Assembly (NCBI GenBank): GCA_017535435.1
Contig: JAFXTY010000044.1
Span: 1-54,596, forward strand
From: Spirochaetia bacterium
GTDB lineage: Bacteria > Spirochaetota > Spirochaetia > CADAEX01
Length of the DNA: 54,596 nt
Direction of reading: 5' to 3'
The number at the start of each line of letters is the position of its first letter. Positions within the stretch are counted from its first letter, which is position 1. Shown piece by piece: positions 1 through 7,449 of this stretch. The notes beneath the pieces were generated by a model. It was not told the origin of the DNA, did no database searches, and was given only the letters and a program-made list of their open reading frames with translations. The translations under genes were made by a program, and so were the position numbers.

Positions 1-290
1 ACCAGAAGTTCATTGCAGCACTGATTGTTCCGAATTTCAAGAACATAGAGGAGAAGTCCAAGGAGATGGGAATCTCCTACATGGACATGGAGGATCTTCT
101 GGCCAATCCGCAGGTCTACAGCATGGTATATTCCAACATCAACGATATAGTAAGTACAAAGAACGGATTCAAGAACTACGAGAAGATTTTCCGTATCTGT
201 CTGCTTTCAAAGCCATTCACTGTAGGGGATGAGCTTACAAACACCATGAAGGTGAAGCGGGATGTGGTGAACCGGAAATACAGATCGTAG
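1..290 (+). CDS. Long-chain acyl-CoA synthetase (AMP-forming), C-terminal end only
   Basis: The open frame enters the window at base 3 and stops at 288-290, so only about the last 95 residues are present. The tail has the look of AMP-binding fatty-acid:CoA ligases: a stretch on acting as a fresh acyl acceptor (IAALIVPNF), then the terminal GDELTNTMKVKRDVV segment, whose conserved lysine closes over the adenylate in this family. The enzyme would activate fatty acids with ATP and CoA for phospholipid synthesis or recycling. The adenylation core lies upstream of the window. The next gene starts 17 bp downstream on the same strand. Confidence 0.75.
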   Translation, partial: QKFIAALIVPNFKNIEEKSKEMGISYMDMEDLLANPQVYSMVYSNINDIVSTKNGFKNYEKIFRICLLSKPFTVGDELTNTMKVKRDVVNRKYRS

Positions 291-307
291 ATTGCGAAGC
301 TCTTTAA

Positions 308-1441
308 ATGATGATTGATGCAGTTTTCCTGATCTATTCCATTTTCATGATAATTGTCCATGTGGTGATTGTCTGCGGAATAGTGCGTGCCTGTGCAGTT
401 TCCCGCCGGCAGGAAATGGCAGAGCCTAAGGAAAAGTTCAAAATTTCTGTTATTGTTCCTGCGAAGGATGAGGCTGATAATCTTCCAGCCCTGTTCGCCA
501 GTCTTGAAAAGGTAATGACACCTGATGTCCAGGTTGTTCTGGCCGATGACCGTTCCCAGGATCAGACCCACAGCCTTATGGCAGAGTTTGCATCCCGGCA
601 TAGCAATGTCAAAGTGATAAAGAATACAGAGCCTCCAAGGAAAGGAATGAATCCTAAGCACAGCATGCTGGCTATTGCATCTAAGTATGCAGATGGAGAT
701 ATCCTTATGTTCACCGATGCCGACTGCACAGTGCCTGAAGATTGGGTGGGACAGGTGTGCCGCTATTTCCAGGACCCCAAGGTGGGGCTGGTGTTCTCGG
801 CGGTGGTCACTGCCCCCGGAACCAGTTTAAGGGAAAGGTACCAGACCCAGGATCATCTGATGCGCTTCTTCTACACAGTGGGGGCAGTGGGGCTGGGGAG
901 CCCGGCCGGAGGCTACGGCAACAACTTGGCCATAAGGCGCACTGCCCTTGAGGATGTAGGGGGCTTTGAATCCATAGGCTTCTCCCTTACCGAGGATGCC
1001 CAGCTTATAGCTGCAGTGCGCCGCACCGGCCGCTGGCGTGTGGCTGTGTGCCCCTTCAGGCCGGTGCTGGTTTATGCCCAGCCCCAGAAGAGGCTTCTGG
1101 ATGCGGCAAGGCAGGAGGTGCGCTGGAGCGCCGGTGCTATATTCGGCACCGACTTCACCACAGCCCTCATGTACTCATTCATGCTTCTGTTCACGCTGGT
1201 GGGAGCTGTCTCTCTCCTGGTAATTCCATTCCATCCCCAGGCTGTGATATACTATCTTGCACCGGTGCTGGCCATGATAATGATGTCCTTGGCAGGCAAC
1301 TGGTATCTTAGGATGGATAAAGGTTTTCTGATGTGGATGGTTCCCTGTGCCCTCATCGGGACACCCTTTTATGGTTTCTCTTTTCTGACTGCATTTTTTA
1401 TTCCTTATGTCAGCTGGAAAGGGGTGAAGATAAAGAAGTAA
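308..1441 (+). CDS. Membrane-bound family 2 glycosyltransferase
   Basis: This 377-residue GT2 enzyme probably transfers a sugar from a nucleotide sugar to a lipid or envelope glycan at the inner membrane. An N-terminal membrane helix (about residues 5-30) is followed by the GT-A core: ISVIVPAKDE near 46-55, LADDRS near 78-83 for the nucleotide, TDADC near 138 as the metal-binding DxD, a TEDAQL motif with the likely catalytic acid, and QEVRW, the QxxRW signature of processive or lipid-linked GT2 enzymes. Three or four hydrophobic helices close the protein. Two ATG codons are adjacent at 308 and 311 and neither has a strong ribosome site. The exchanger gene begins 10 bp downstream, so the two are probably co-transcribed. 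The acceptor cannot be told from sequence. Confidence 0.8.
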   Translation: MMIDAVFLIYSIFMIIVHVVIVCGIVRACAVSRRQEMAEPKEKFKISVIVPAKDEADNLPALFASLEKVMTPDVQVVLADDRSQDQTHSLMAEFASRHSNVKVIKNTEPPRKGMNPKHSMLAIASKYADGDILMFTDADCTVPEDWVGQVCRYFQDPKVGLVFSAVVTAPGTSLRERYQTQDHLMRFFYTVGAVGLGSPAGGYGNNLAIRRTALEDVGGFESIGFSLTEDAQLIAAVRRTGRWRVAVCPFRPVLVYAQPQKRLLDAARQEVRWSAGAIFGTDFTTALMYSFMLLFTLVGAVSLLVIPFHPQAVIYYLAPVLAMIMMSLAGNWYLRMDKGFLMWMVPCALIGTPFYGFSFLTAFFIPYVSWKGVKIKK

Positions 1442-1451
1442 GGAGCGAAGT

Positions 1452-2405
1452 GTGATCTGGCTTAAGTTTTCTGTGACTGCCCTGGTTGTGGTTCTTTTCT
1501 GTATATCACTCTCTAAATATGCGGATCAGCTGGCTGCCGCAAAGCGGATTGGAAAAGGCTTCGTGGGCTTTGTCCTCCTGGGGTTCATCACCTCGATCCC
1601 GGAGCTTATCTCCACTGTCTCCAGCACAGTTTATCTGAACAATCCGGTGCTTGGAACCGCCAACATCATAGGCAGCAACAATGCAAACATGTTCATCCTC
1701 TATCTCTCTTTCATCTTGGCAGAGAGTCTGAGGCGGCCAAGCGGCAAGGTGGATGTTGAGAGCTGCACATCATTAGGCTACTGCTTCATAATCACTGCAG
1801 TCTTTATCCTCGGAGTGTTCTTCTCTGGCCAACCTTTTTATGGCCGTTCCCTCTTTGTATATCTGATTTTTATCCTGTTCATCTTGAGCGTGATTGCCCT
1901 GTACAAGGCTAACCCGAATGTGGAGGATGACCAGCCGGTTGAGGCCCTGGGATTCTTCTTCTACTGCAAGCTGATATTCTTTGCTTGCGGGCTGGTTGCA
2001 TCCAGCTTCTATCTTTCTGTGGTTGTAAACGAAATAGGAACTACAACATCTATCGGCAGTGCCATGGCGGGGGCTATTTTCCTGGCCTGGGCCACATCCC
2101 TTCCTGAGCTTGTTGTCACCATAAGCTCTGTAATCCGGGGCTCTGTGGAGATGGGAATCGGCAACATCCTGGGAAGCAATATCTTCAATATGGCTGTTCT
2201 TGCGTTGGCTGAGACAGTATCCTGCAGCCAGATATCGGTGTTCGAGAAGAATGACGGTATCATGATCTTCGGCGTGTTCCAGTGCGTTCTCTTAGGTATT
2301 CTTTTGATTCTTCTGATGCAGGAGAAGCTTCGCAGGGTGGGCAAGGTTGCCATTATGCCACTCTTTGCAATGGTGCTCTACTGCATCGGTGTGACTCTGC
2401 TGTAA
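1452..2405 (+). CDS. CaCA-family Na+/Ca2+ (cation) exchanger, YrbG-like
   Basis: This 317-residue inner-membrane antiporter shows the two inverted alpha repeats of the CaCA family. The first is ITSIPELISTV followed by GTANIIGSNNANMF at about residues 50-80. The second is WATSLPELVVTISS followed by GIGNILGSNIFNMAV at about residues 213-250. The paired glutamates in the two PEL motifs bind the cation. Around ten hydrophobic helices are visible. GTG at 1452 is used because AGGAG at 1441-1445 is correctly spaced. The stop codon abuts the stop of the opposing dus gene with no intervening base. Confidence 0.88.
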   Translation: MIWLKFSVTALVVVLFCISLSKYADQLAAAKRIGKGFVGFVLLGFITSIPELISTVSSTVYLNNPVLGTANIIGSNNANMFILYLSFILAESLRRPSGKVDVESCTSLGYCFIITAVFILGVFFSGQPFYGRSLFVYLIFILFILSVIALYKANPNVEDDQPVEALGFFFYCKLIFFACGLVASSFYLSVVVNEIGTTTSIGSAMAGAIFLAWATSLPELVVTISSVIRGSVEMGIGNILGSNIFNMAVLALAETVSCSQISVFEKNDGIMIFGVFQCVLLGILLILLMQEKLRRVGKVAIMPLFAMVLYCIGVTLL

Positions 2406-3389
2406 TCAGCAATCCTGCATGAAATCTTTTAATATTCCCAGGTACGCGTCGGCGCTAGTGCAGAAGACTATTTTATTGCGGATCTCGGCGCTGCCCGGAA
2501 GCCCCTTGGTGTAGCAGCACAGGTGCTTCTTCATCTCCTTGCAGGCCCGGTCCTCACCGATATACTTGACGGAACGGGCAAAGTGCTCCATGGCATTCTC
2601 CAGCTTCTGGCGCTGGGGTATTTTTGTGTAGCTGCCGGTGGTAAGAAGCTCCTTTGCATATTGGAAAATTTCGGGACAGCCCACCGCACCCCGGGCCACC
2701 ATGACACCGTCGCAGCCTGTGGTCTCCAGCACGTCGCGGATCGCCTCGGGAGAGAATATATCCCCGGATGCAATTACCGGGATAGAGATGTGTTCTTTAA
2801 GCTTTTTTATGAGTGGCCAGTCGGCCTTGCCCGCGTAGTCCTGGCTTCGGGTGCGGGGGTGCAGCGCCACTGCGGCTGCCCCTGCAGATTGGGCCGCGTC
2901 GGCTGCCTCTAAGAAGTTTATGGAGTTCTTGTCCCAGCCGGAGCGTATCTTCACAGTAACGGGAATATCGGTGTTGTCGGTCAGGGCTTTAACTATCCTG
3001 TGCATCAGCTCCGGGTTCCGGCCAAGAGCAGCGCCGCAGCCCCCTTTGAGTACCTTGGGCACAGGGCAGCCACAGTTGATGTCGATTACTGATGGCTTTT
3101 GGGAAAGCACATAGGGGAGGGCCTTTACCGCAGTCTCGGGGCTTGAGGTGAATATCTGGATTGCATAGAACTGTTCTTCCTCAGCCTTTCTCATCATGTC
3201 CATTGTCTTGGAGCTGTCCCGGGAAAGGGCCTCGCAGGAGACCATCTCGGTGTAGCACATATCAGCTCCCCATTTGACAGCAAAGCCCCGCCATGCCGCA
3301 TCGGTATATCCGGCCATCGGGGCAAGGAACAGGTTTCCCGGCACAGTGACTTTTTCTGAGAAATTAAAAGGATGGTACAGCGCCTTCAT
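2406..3389 (-). CDS. dus: tRNA-dihydrouridine synthase (Dus family)
   Basis: This FMN enzyme reduces specific uridines in the tRNA D-loop to dihydrouridine with NADPH. The protein opens with FLAPMAGYTDAAWR, the FMN-binding start of the TIM barrel, and carries INCGCPVPKVLKGGCGAAL, whose second cysteine is the family's catalytic acid. It continues with VKIRSGW, the HPRTRSQ histidine motif and GDIFSPE / GVMVARGAVGCPEIF phosphate-binding loops. ATG at 3389 overlaps the tatD stop by one base (TGATG); a GTG one codon earlier is possible. The length of 327 residues is normal. It resembles the DusB group most. It is translationally coupled to tatD. Confidence 0.92.
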   Translation of the reverse strand: MKALYHPFNFSEKVTVPGNLFLAPMAGYTDAAWRGFAVKWGADMCYTEMVSCEALSRDSSKTMDMMRKAEEEQFYAIQIFTSSPETAVKALPYVLSQKPSVIDINCGCPVPKVLKGGCGAALGRNPELMHRIVKALTDNTDIPVTVKIRSGWDKNSINFLEAADAAQSAGAAAVALHPRTRSQDYAGKADWPLIKKLKEHISIPVIASGDIFSPEAIRDVLETTGCDGVMVARGAVGCPEIFQYAKELLTTGSYTKIPQRQKLENAMEHFARSVKYIGEDRACKEMKKHLCCYTKGLPGSAEIRNKIVFCTSADAYLGILKDFMQDC

Positions 3390-4162
3390 CACTCTTTGAT
3401 GTTAAAGAGCCTCAGGCTGTTCTTGTAAAGGATGTCGGCACACTCCTCTGGATCCATGCCCCGAAGCTCTGCAATGAACTCCAGTGTGGAATGGATGTAG
3501 GCCGGCATATTCCTCTTGCCTTTATAAGCGGCAGGAACCATGAATGGAGCCTCGGACTCGATAAGCATATTCTCGATAGGAATATTGAGGGCTGTATCGT
3601 GGAGATTCTTGGCATTCTTATAGGTCACATTGCCTGCAAAGGAGACATACATGCCCAGGTCTATGGCTTTCTTGGCATATTCATAGCTTTCAGAGAAGCA
3701 GTGGAGGACACCTCCCTTTGCCGGAAGCCTGTGATGAAGAATCCCAAGCACATCGGCGCCAGCATCCCGGTTATGGATTATAACAGGGAAGTTGAGCTGC
3801 TGAGCCAGCTCCAGCTGTCTGATGAACAGAGCTATCTGAGAATCCTTGTCGCCGAACTTCCTGTAGTAGTCAAGGCCGATCTCGCCGATTGCCACAACTC
3901 TTTCCAGCTTTACGTTCTCGATTATCCTGCTTTCCCAGTTCCGTATCTGGTGCATGACCTCTGAGGGGGAGATTCCCACAGCGTGATAAATGTTTGTGGC
4001 AGTCTTCAGGTTCTGGTAAACCTGGTCGAAGTCGTGGAGACTGTTGCAGATGCTTACAATGTGCTCAACTCCAGCCTGCTTTGCCTGCTGGATAACAATT
4101 AATTCTTCTATCGGGTCATTATGAATCAGACCAATATGTGCATGAGTATCAAAAAATTTCAT
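3389..4162 (-). CDS. tatD: TatD-family metal-dependent DNase
   Basis: This is a 257-residue TIM-barrel hydrolase of the TatD/YcfH family, which removes nucleotides from DNA ends and has a proposed role in DNA quality control. It has DTHAHIG at residues 5-11 (the two metal-binding histidines), AIGEIGLDYYR with the metal-bridging glutamate, VIIHNRDA, GVLHCFSES and ESEAPFMVP near the end. In most family members the last motif reads ETDxP, so the serine in ESEAP replaces a usually conserved threonine and a glutamate stands where aspartate is usual. GAGG lies five bases before the ATG on the minus strand. The gene heads a tatD-dus operon divergent from the M23 gene. Confidence 0.9.
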   Translation of the reverse strand: MKFFDTHAHIGLIHNDPIEELIVIQQAKQAGVEHIVSICNSLHDFDQVYQNLKTATNIYHAVGISPSEVMHQIRNWESRIIENVKLERVVAIGEIGLDYYRKFGDKDSQIALFIRQLELAQQLNFPVIIHNRDAGADVLGILHHRLPAKGGVLHCFSESYEYAKKAIDLGMYVSFAGNVTYKNAKNLHDTALNIPIENMLIESEAPFMVPAAYKGKRNMPAYIHSTLEFIAELRGMDPEECADILYKNSLRLFNIKE

Positions 4163-4188
4163 ATTGTCCTCGTGATTGTTTTTTTATG

Positions 4189-4217
4189 TTGTTAAATATA
4201 TAATAACATGGTATATT
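4189..4217 (+). promoter_or_regulatory. Predicted sigma70-type promoter of the M23-bactofilin-ricT operon
   Basis: TTGTTA at 4189-4194 and TATATT at 4212-4217 are 17 bp apart, giving a leader of about 40 nt to the TTG start at 4263. A perfect TTGACA at 4237-4242 lies too close to the start to have its own -10. The promoter sits in a 100-bp AT-rich divergent region shared with tatD. Confidence 0.5.
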
Positions 4218-4262
4218 TAAAATCGTCAACAATTATTTGACAAAACATTTTAGGAGAAAGAG

Positions 4263-5252
4263 TTGTCCCCTGTCCATCATTACAAAAGAGCTGAAAAACG
4301 GTTTGTGGAACGAGTTCTGCGTTTTTTCTCTTCCATAGGGGATTTCTTCGCTAAATTTTTCGGAGCCATAGCAGGATTTTTCCGCCAGCAGGTGACAGTC
4401 ATGCTGGTTCCTCATTCCGAGCGGAATATCTTCAACTTCAGGATTTCTGCCTTTTCCATGGTTGTGGTTATTTTCCTCATAGTGTGCATGGTTCTCACCT
4501 TCATCCTTTATTCCACCAGGTTCACCGGTGTCTCTGACCTTCTGACCGACAAGACTCAGGTGCTGGAGCAGCGGGATGCCGACCTTGAGGTTATAAGGGA
4601 TCAGATTTCGGATCTCCTGAACACTTCTAGAGTCTTCGAGGAATCCCTCCACAGCACTTTGGACAGTTTGGGACTGGAGAAGAGAAAGGAGGAGGACAAG
4701 GGCGATCGGACTGGGGTGGAGCTTGGAGATGATGCAGCCGAGCTTACAGCTGTGAAGGGGCTTCTCCAGGATTCTCTGGAATACTTTGACCAGATAGCGA
4801 AGATGCTTCAGGCTCAGCAGAGCCTTATAGTTGAGCTTCCTACCATCTGGCCTCTCCGTGATGTGCGTGGTTATGTCACCTCCTATTTCGGACCTACCAC
4901 CCATCCCTTCACAAAGCACTGGTATCTGCACAAGGGTATCGATATAGCATACTCCAGGGGAACCAAGGTGGTCTCCACTGCAGATGGAAAGGTTATAGAA
5001 AAGGCGTTTGACGTAAATGGCTACGGGAATTATATTGTTATCAAGCATAAGTATGGTTTTTATACCCGGTATGCCCATATGGATAAAGTTTACGTGAAGG
5101 AAGGACAGAACGTGCAGCAGGGAGAGGTTATCGGAACCCTGGGCAGCACAGGACTCTCCACCGGGCCTCACCTCCATTACGAGGTGCGCATCGGTACCCA
5201 GGTTGTGGATCCTCAGCGGTATCTGGACTTTAACAGCAGTAAAAATTTCTGA
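4263..5252 (+). CDS. M23-family murein endopeptidase, membrane-anchored
   Basis: This 329-residue peptidoglycan hydrolase has a basic cytoplasmic N-terminus, one transmembrane helix at about residues 61-83, a charged coiled-coil-like linker (about 90-190) and a C-terminal LytM/M23 domain. The zinc ligands and catalytic residues are visible as H223xxxD227 (HKGID) and H303-L-H305. The domain therefore faces the periplasm and should cut cross-linking peptides. The TTG start is chosen because AGGAGAAAG ends just before it and no ATG fits. It lies 12 bp before a bactofilin gene, a pairing known from several bacteria where bactofilins position M23 enzymes to shape the cell. A role in helical shape is an inference. 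Confidence 0.88.
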   Translation: MSPVHHYKRAEKRFVERVLRFFSSIGDFFAKFFGAIAGFFRQQVTVMLVPHSERNIFNFRISAFSMVVVIFLIVCMVLTFILYSTRFTGVSDLLTDKTQVLEQRDADLEVIRDQISDLLNTSRVFEESLHSTLDSLGLEKRKEEDKGDRTGVELGDDAAELTAVKGLLQDSLEYFDQIAKMLQAQQSLIVELPTIWPLRDVRGYVTSYFGPTTHPFTKHWYLHKGIDIAYSRGTKVVSTADGKVIEKAFDVNGYGNYIVIKHKYGFYTRYAHMDKVYVKEGQNVQQGEVIGTLGSTGLSTGPHLHYEVRIGTQVVDPQRYLDFNSSKNF

Positions 5253-5264
5253 TGGAAGGTATTT

Positions 5265-5606
5265 ATGAGAGAGAATGATATGACAGTGAACTCGCTTCTC
5301 GGGAATGGTTCTGTCTTCAAAGGCGATATAAAGGTGAACGGAATCATAAAGCTGGCTGGCGATTTCTCCGGAACAATCGAGAGCACAGGGCAGGTGTTCA
5401 TAAGCGAATCTGCCAGGGTTGAGAGCTCCATCAAGGCCACTTCTGTAGTTATCGGAGGTATGGTGAAGGGAGATATCACTGCCACAGACAAGGTGACTGT
5501 TCTCTCCACAGGTATTGTGATGGGAAGCATAACCACATCCCGCCTTATAGCTGAGGATGGTGTGGTCCTGGACGGTGTATGCCGTGTCTCTCTTAATAAG
5601 GAATGA
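5265..5606 (+). CDS. Bactofilin (polymer-forming cytoskeletal protein), copy 1
   Basis: The protein has 113 residues, made almost entirely of the repeating beta-helix pattern of the bactofilin (DUF583) domain: GSVFKGDIKVNGIIKLAGDF, then GQVFISESARV, GGMVKGDITATDKVTV and GSITTSRLIAEDGVVLDG, each turn about 17-18 residues with small and hydrophobic residues facing inward. Bactofilins assemble without nucleotide into filaments lying under the membrane. The gene sits between the M23 endopeptidase (12 bp gap) and the RicT-like gene (3 bp gap), with AAGG before the ATG. It probably scaffolds the neighbouring endopeptidase. A second bactofilin lies at 8992-9414. Confidence 0.9.
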   Translation: MRENDMTVNSLLGNGSVFKGDIKVNGIIKLAGDFSGTIESTGQVFISESARVESSIKATSVVIGGMVKGDITATDKVTVLSTGIVMGSITTSRLIAEDGVVLDGVCRVSLNKE

Positions 5607-5609
5607 AAA

Positions 5610-6533
5610 ATGAGTGATGAGATAACAGAAGATATCATCGTAGACGATGAGCCGGAAGTAGTTGAATCTTCGGATATAGTTTTTCCCGACAAGCTTATAA
5701 AGGTGCGCTTTGTCCATTCCAACGAGTCTGCGATGTGCGCATATCCGGACGACTTTGATGTGAAGGATAAGGATTATGCCATTGTGGATGGCAAATATGG
5801 AAAAGATCTGGCCCAGGTGAAGGGGGGCATCTATGTTGTGTCCGAGCGGGGCAAGCCTAAGCATGTCCGGGATGTCTACACCATTATCCGCAAGGCTACC
5901 GAGGCCGACATGAAACGGTACGAGACAAACTGCGAAAGGGAGAAGGAGGCTTTTAAGATCTGCGCCCAGAAGATTGCGGATCACAAGCTGGAGATGAAGC
6001 TGGTATCGGCTCATTACCTTCTGGATGACCCTAAAGTTATGTTTTTCTTCACTGCCGACAACCGTATCGATTTCCGTGCGCTGGTGAAGGACTTGGTGGT
6101 TGTGTTCCGCATCCGCATAGAGCTGCGCCAGATTGGTGTCCGGGATGAGGCCATGGTGTGCGGAGGCCTGGGAATGTGCGGCAGGGACTACTGCTGTCAT
6201 GGAATCACCGATAAGCTGCGGACCGTATCCATAAAGATGGCCAAGGACCAGAACCTTTCCCTCAATTCCATGAAGATATCGGGTGCCTGCGGCCGCCTTC
6301 TGTGCTGCCTGGCCTACGAGTATGACTTCTATGCCGAGGAGCGGAAGAAGTACCCCAACGAAGGAAGCCGGGTAGTGTTCGAGGACAAGACCTACAGGGT
6401 GGCAGAGATCAACATCCTGACCAAGACAGTGAAGATAACTGCAGCCGACGGTGCCGGCTTTGTGATGCCTATCTCCGGATTCATGTTCGACCCGGAGAAA
6501 AAGATATGGCTTGTGACAGAAGAGCCTAAATAA
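5610..6533 (+). CDS. ricT: PSP1-domain protein, RicT/YaaT-like
   Basis: This 307-residue protein carries a PSP1 C-terminal domain with the dense cysteine set of the RicT/YaaT group: MVCGGLGMCGRDYCCHG near residue 182 and GACGRLLCCLAYEYDFY near 228. In Bacillus, RicT joins RicA and RicF in an Fe-S complex that governs RNase Y cleavage. No ricA or ricF neighbour is present here, so whether that complex exists is unknown. The N-terminus is acidic. The stop is followed by the promoter of the next gene with no obvious intrinsic terminator. Family assignment is secure; function in this organism is inferred. Confidence 0.85.
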   Translation: MSDEITEDIIVDDEPEVVESSDIVFPDKLIKVRFVHSNESAMCAYPDDFDVKDKDYAIVDGKYGKDLAQVKGGIYVVSERGKPKHVRDVYTIIRKATEADMKRYETNCEREKEAFKICAQKIADHKLEMKLVSAHYLLDDPKVMFFFTADNRIDFRALVKDLVVVFRIRIELRQIGVRDEAMVCGGLGMCGRDYCCHGITDKLRTVSIKMAKDQNLSLNSMKISGACGRLLCCLAYEYDFYAEERKKYPNEGSRVVFEDKTYRVAEINILTKTVKITAADGAGFVMPISGFMFDPEKKIWLVTEEPK

Positions 6534-6539
6534 CAGTTC

Positions 6540-6568
6540 TTGACATAAATGTTTGTTGTCAATATATT
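6540..6568 (+). promoter_or_regulatory. Strong sigma70-type promoter of the zinc-ribbon gene
   Basis: A consensus TTGACA at 6540-6545 is followed after 17 bp by TATATT at 6563-6568. The spacer ends in TGTCAA (6557-6562), the reverse complement of the -35 box, so the -35 and the spacer end form a 6-bp inverted repeat that could also be an operator. GGAGGAG at 6591-6597 is the ribosome site of the next gene. Confidence 0.65.
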
Positions 6569-6601
6569 TAAACACTGTATTACTTTTTTTGGAGGAGATT
6601 C

Positions 6602-6772
6602 ATGGGACAAGTAAGTAAGAACTCACGTGTTGGTTCATCAACTCATAAGTTTTTGTGTCCATGCGGTGGCGAGATCAAAATGAAGACTGTCTTTGCAAAC
6701 GGCAAGAAGAAAAACTATGCTGAATGCGAGAAATGCAAGAGACAGGAACGTAAACCAAGCGATTTCAAATAA
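6602..6772 (+). CDS. Small zinc-ribbon protein (56 aa), unknown function
   Basis: A short gene with a strong ribosome site (GGAGGAG, 4 nt spacing) and a near-consensus promoter. The 56-residue product is basic and carries two cysteine pairs, C19-P-C21 within LCPCGGEIK and C42-E-K-C45 within AECEKCKRQ, the pattern of a zinc ribbon like those of small ribosomal proteins and RNA-binding factors. It sits directly before rpsT and hup, each of which has its own promoter. A ribosome-associated or nucleic-acid-binding role is plausible, but I do not recognise the family. The lysine- and arginine-rich tail supports RNA contact. Confidence 0.8.
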   Translation: MGQVSKNSRVGSSTHKFLCPCGGEIKMKTVFANGKKKNYAECEKCKRQERKPSDFK

Positions 6773-6787
6773 GAGTCGGCAGTCATA

Positions 6788-6816
6788 TTGACTATCTGAT
6801 TTTTATCTGTTAATTT
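6788..6816 (+). promoter_or_regulatory. Predicted promoter of rpsT
   Basis: TTGACT at 6788-6793 and TAATTT at 6811-6816 are separated by 17 bp, about 23 nt before the AAGGAG ribosome site of the S20 gene. Confidence 0.5.
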
Positions 6817-6844
6817 CGAATAACTTAATTTAAGGAGTAAATCG

Positions 6845-7099
6845 TTGTCAGAGAAAAGGTACAGACAGAGTTTGAAAAGACATCTTAGAAACAAGATGAC
6901 AAAGAGCGAAGTCAAAACTTATATCAAAGATTTTACTGCCGCAGTTGAGGGAAATGACAAAGCCGAAGCTGAAAAGACATTCATCCTTATTTCTAAGAAG
7001 ATGGATACAGCTGCTGGAAAAGGCATTTACCACAAGAACACTGTTGCAAGAAAGAAATCAAGATTGGCAAAGAAGCTTAACAAGCTGAATGCCGGCTGA
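6845..7099 (+). CDS. rpsT: Small ribosomal subunit protein bS20
   Basis: This 84-residue very basic protein matches S20: RYRQSLKRHLRNKMTKSEVKT at the N-terminus and AGKGIYHKNTVARKKSRLAKKLN at the C-terminus, the conserved helix that binds 16S rRNA. The start is TTG at 6845, preceded by AAGGAG at 6834-6839. S20 genes often use weak start codons for autoregulation in other bacteria; that may apply here. The hup promoter begins inside the end of this gene. Confidence 0.95.
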   Translation: MSEKRYRQSLKRHLRNKMTKSEVKTYIKDFTAAVEGNDKAEAEKTFILISKKMDTAAGKGIYHKNTVARKKSRLAKKLNKLNAG

Positions 7100-7128
7100 T
7101 TGACGGTTATATCAATCCTGATTGTAAT
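7100..7128 (+). promoter_or_regulatory. hup: Predicted leaderless promoter of hup
   Basis: TTGACG at 7100-7105, beginning one base after the rpsT stop, is 17 bp from TGTAAT at 7123-7128. Six bases later comes the GTG at 7135. That spacing would put the transcription start on or next to the start codon. Confidence 0.5.
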
Positions 7129-7134
7129 TTTGGA

Positions 7135-7449
7135 GTGAATGTGGAAAAGAAAGTTACAAAAAACGACGTAGTAGAAAACATCTATAACGACACAGGATTC
7201 GATATAACTAAGAAAGATATCCACATAATCGTTGACAAAGTTTTTGAAGAGATTAAAAAAGCTCTACTTAATGATCAAACTGTAGAATTACGCGGCTTCG
7301 GTACTTTTGAAGTAAGAACCCGCCGGGGCAGGGAGAAAGCCCATAACCCCAAGACTGGAGAGCAAGTCTCAGTCGAGGTTCACGGAGCCGCAGTATTTAG
7401 ACCTGGAAAGGAACTGAAGAACAGTGTCTGGGCGCTTAGAAAAAAGTAA
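7135..7449 (+). CDS. hup: HU/IHF-family nucleoid DNA-binding protein
   Basis: This is a 104-residue histone-like protein: two N-terminal helices (TKNDVVENIYNDTGFDITKKD), the LRGFGTFEVRTRRGREKAHNPKTGE beta-arm that wraps DNA, and a C-terminal VFRPGKELKNSV helix. It bends and compacts DNA as a dimer. The start is ambiguous. GTG at 7135 lies 6 nt after a -10 element and would make a leaderless message. GTG at 7141 would use GGAG at 7132-7135 as its ribosome site. The difference is two residues. The 3' end overlaps lnt by 26 bp, so the two are translationally coupled. Confidence 0.93.
   Translation: MNVEKKVTKNDVVENIYNDTGFDITKKDIHIIVDKVFEEIKKALLNDQTVELRGFGTFEVRTRRGREKAHNPKTGEQVSVEVHGAAVFRPGKELKNSVWALRKK

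Noticed and set aside
4233-6575. A 780-codon minus-strand open frame opposite M23-bactofilin-ricT
   Set aside because: It is a shadow of three well-supported plus-strand genes and has no recognisable motifs; long antisense frames arise from their codon bias.
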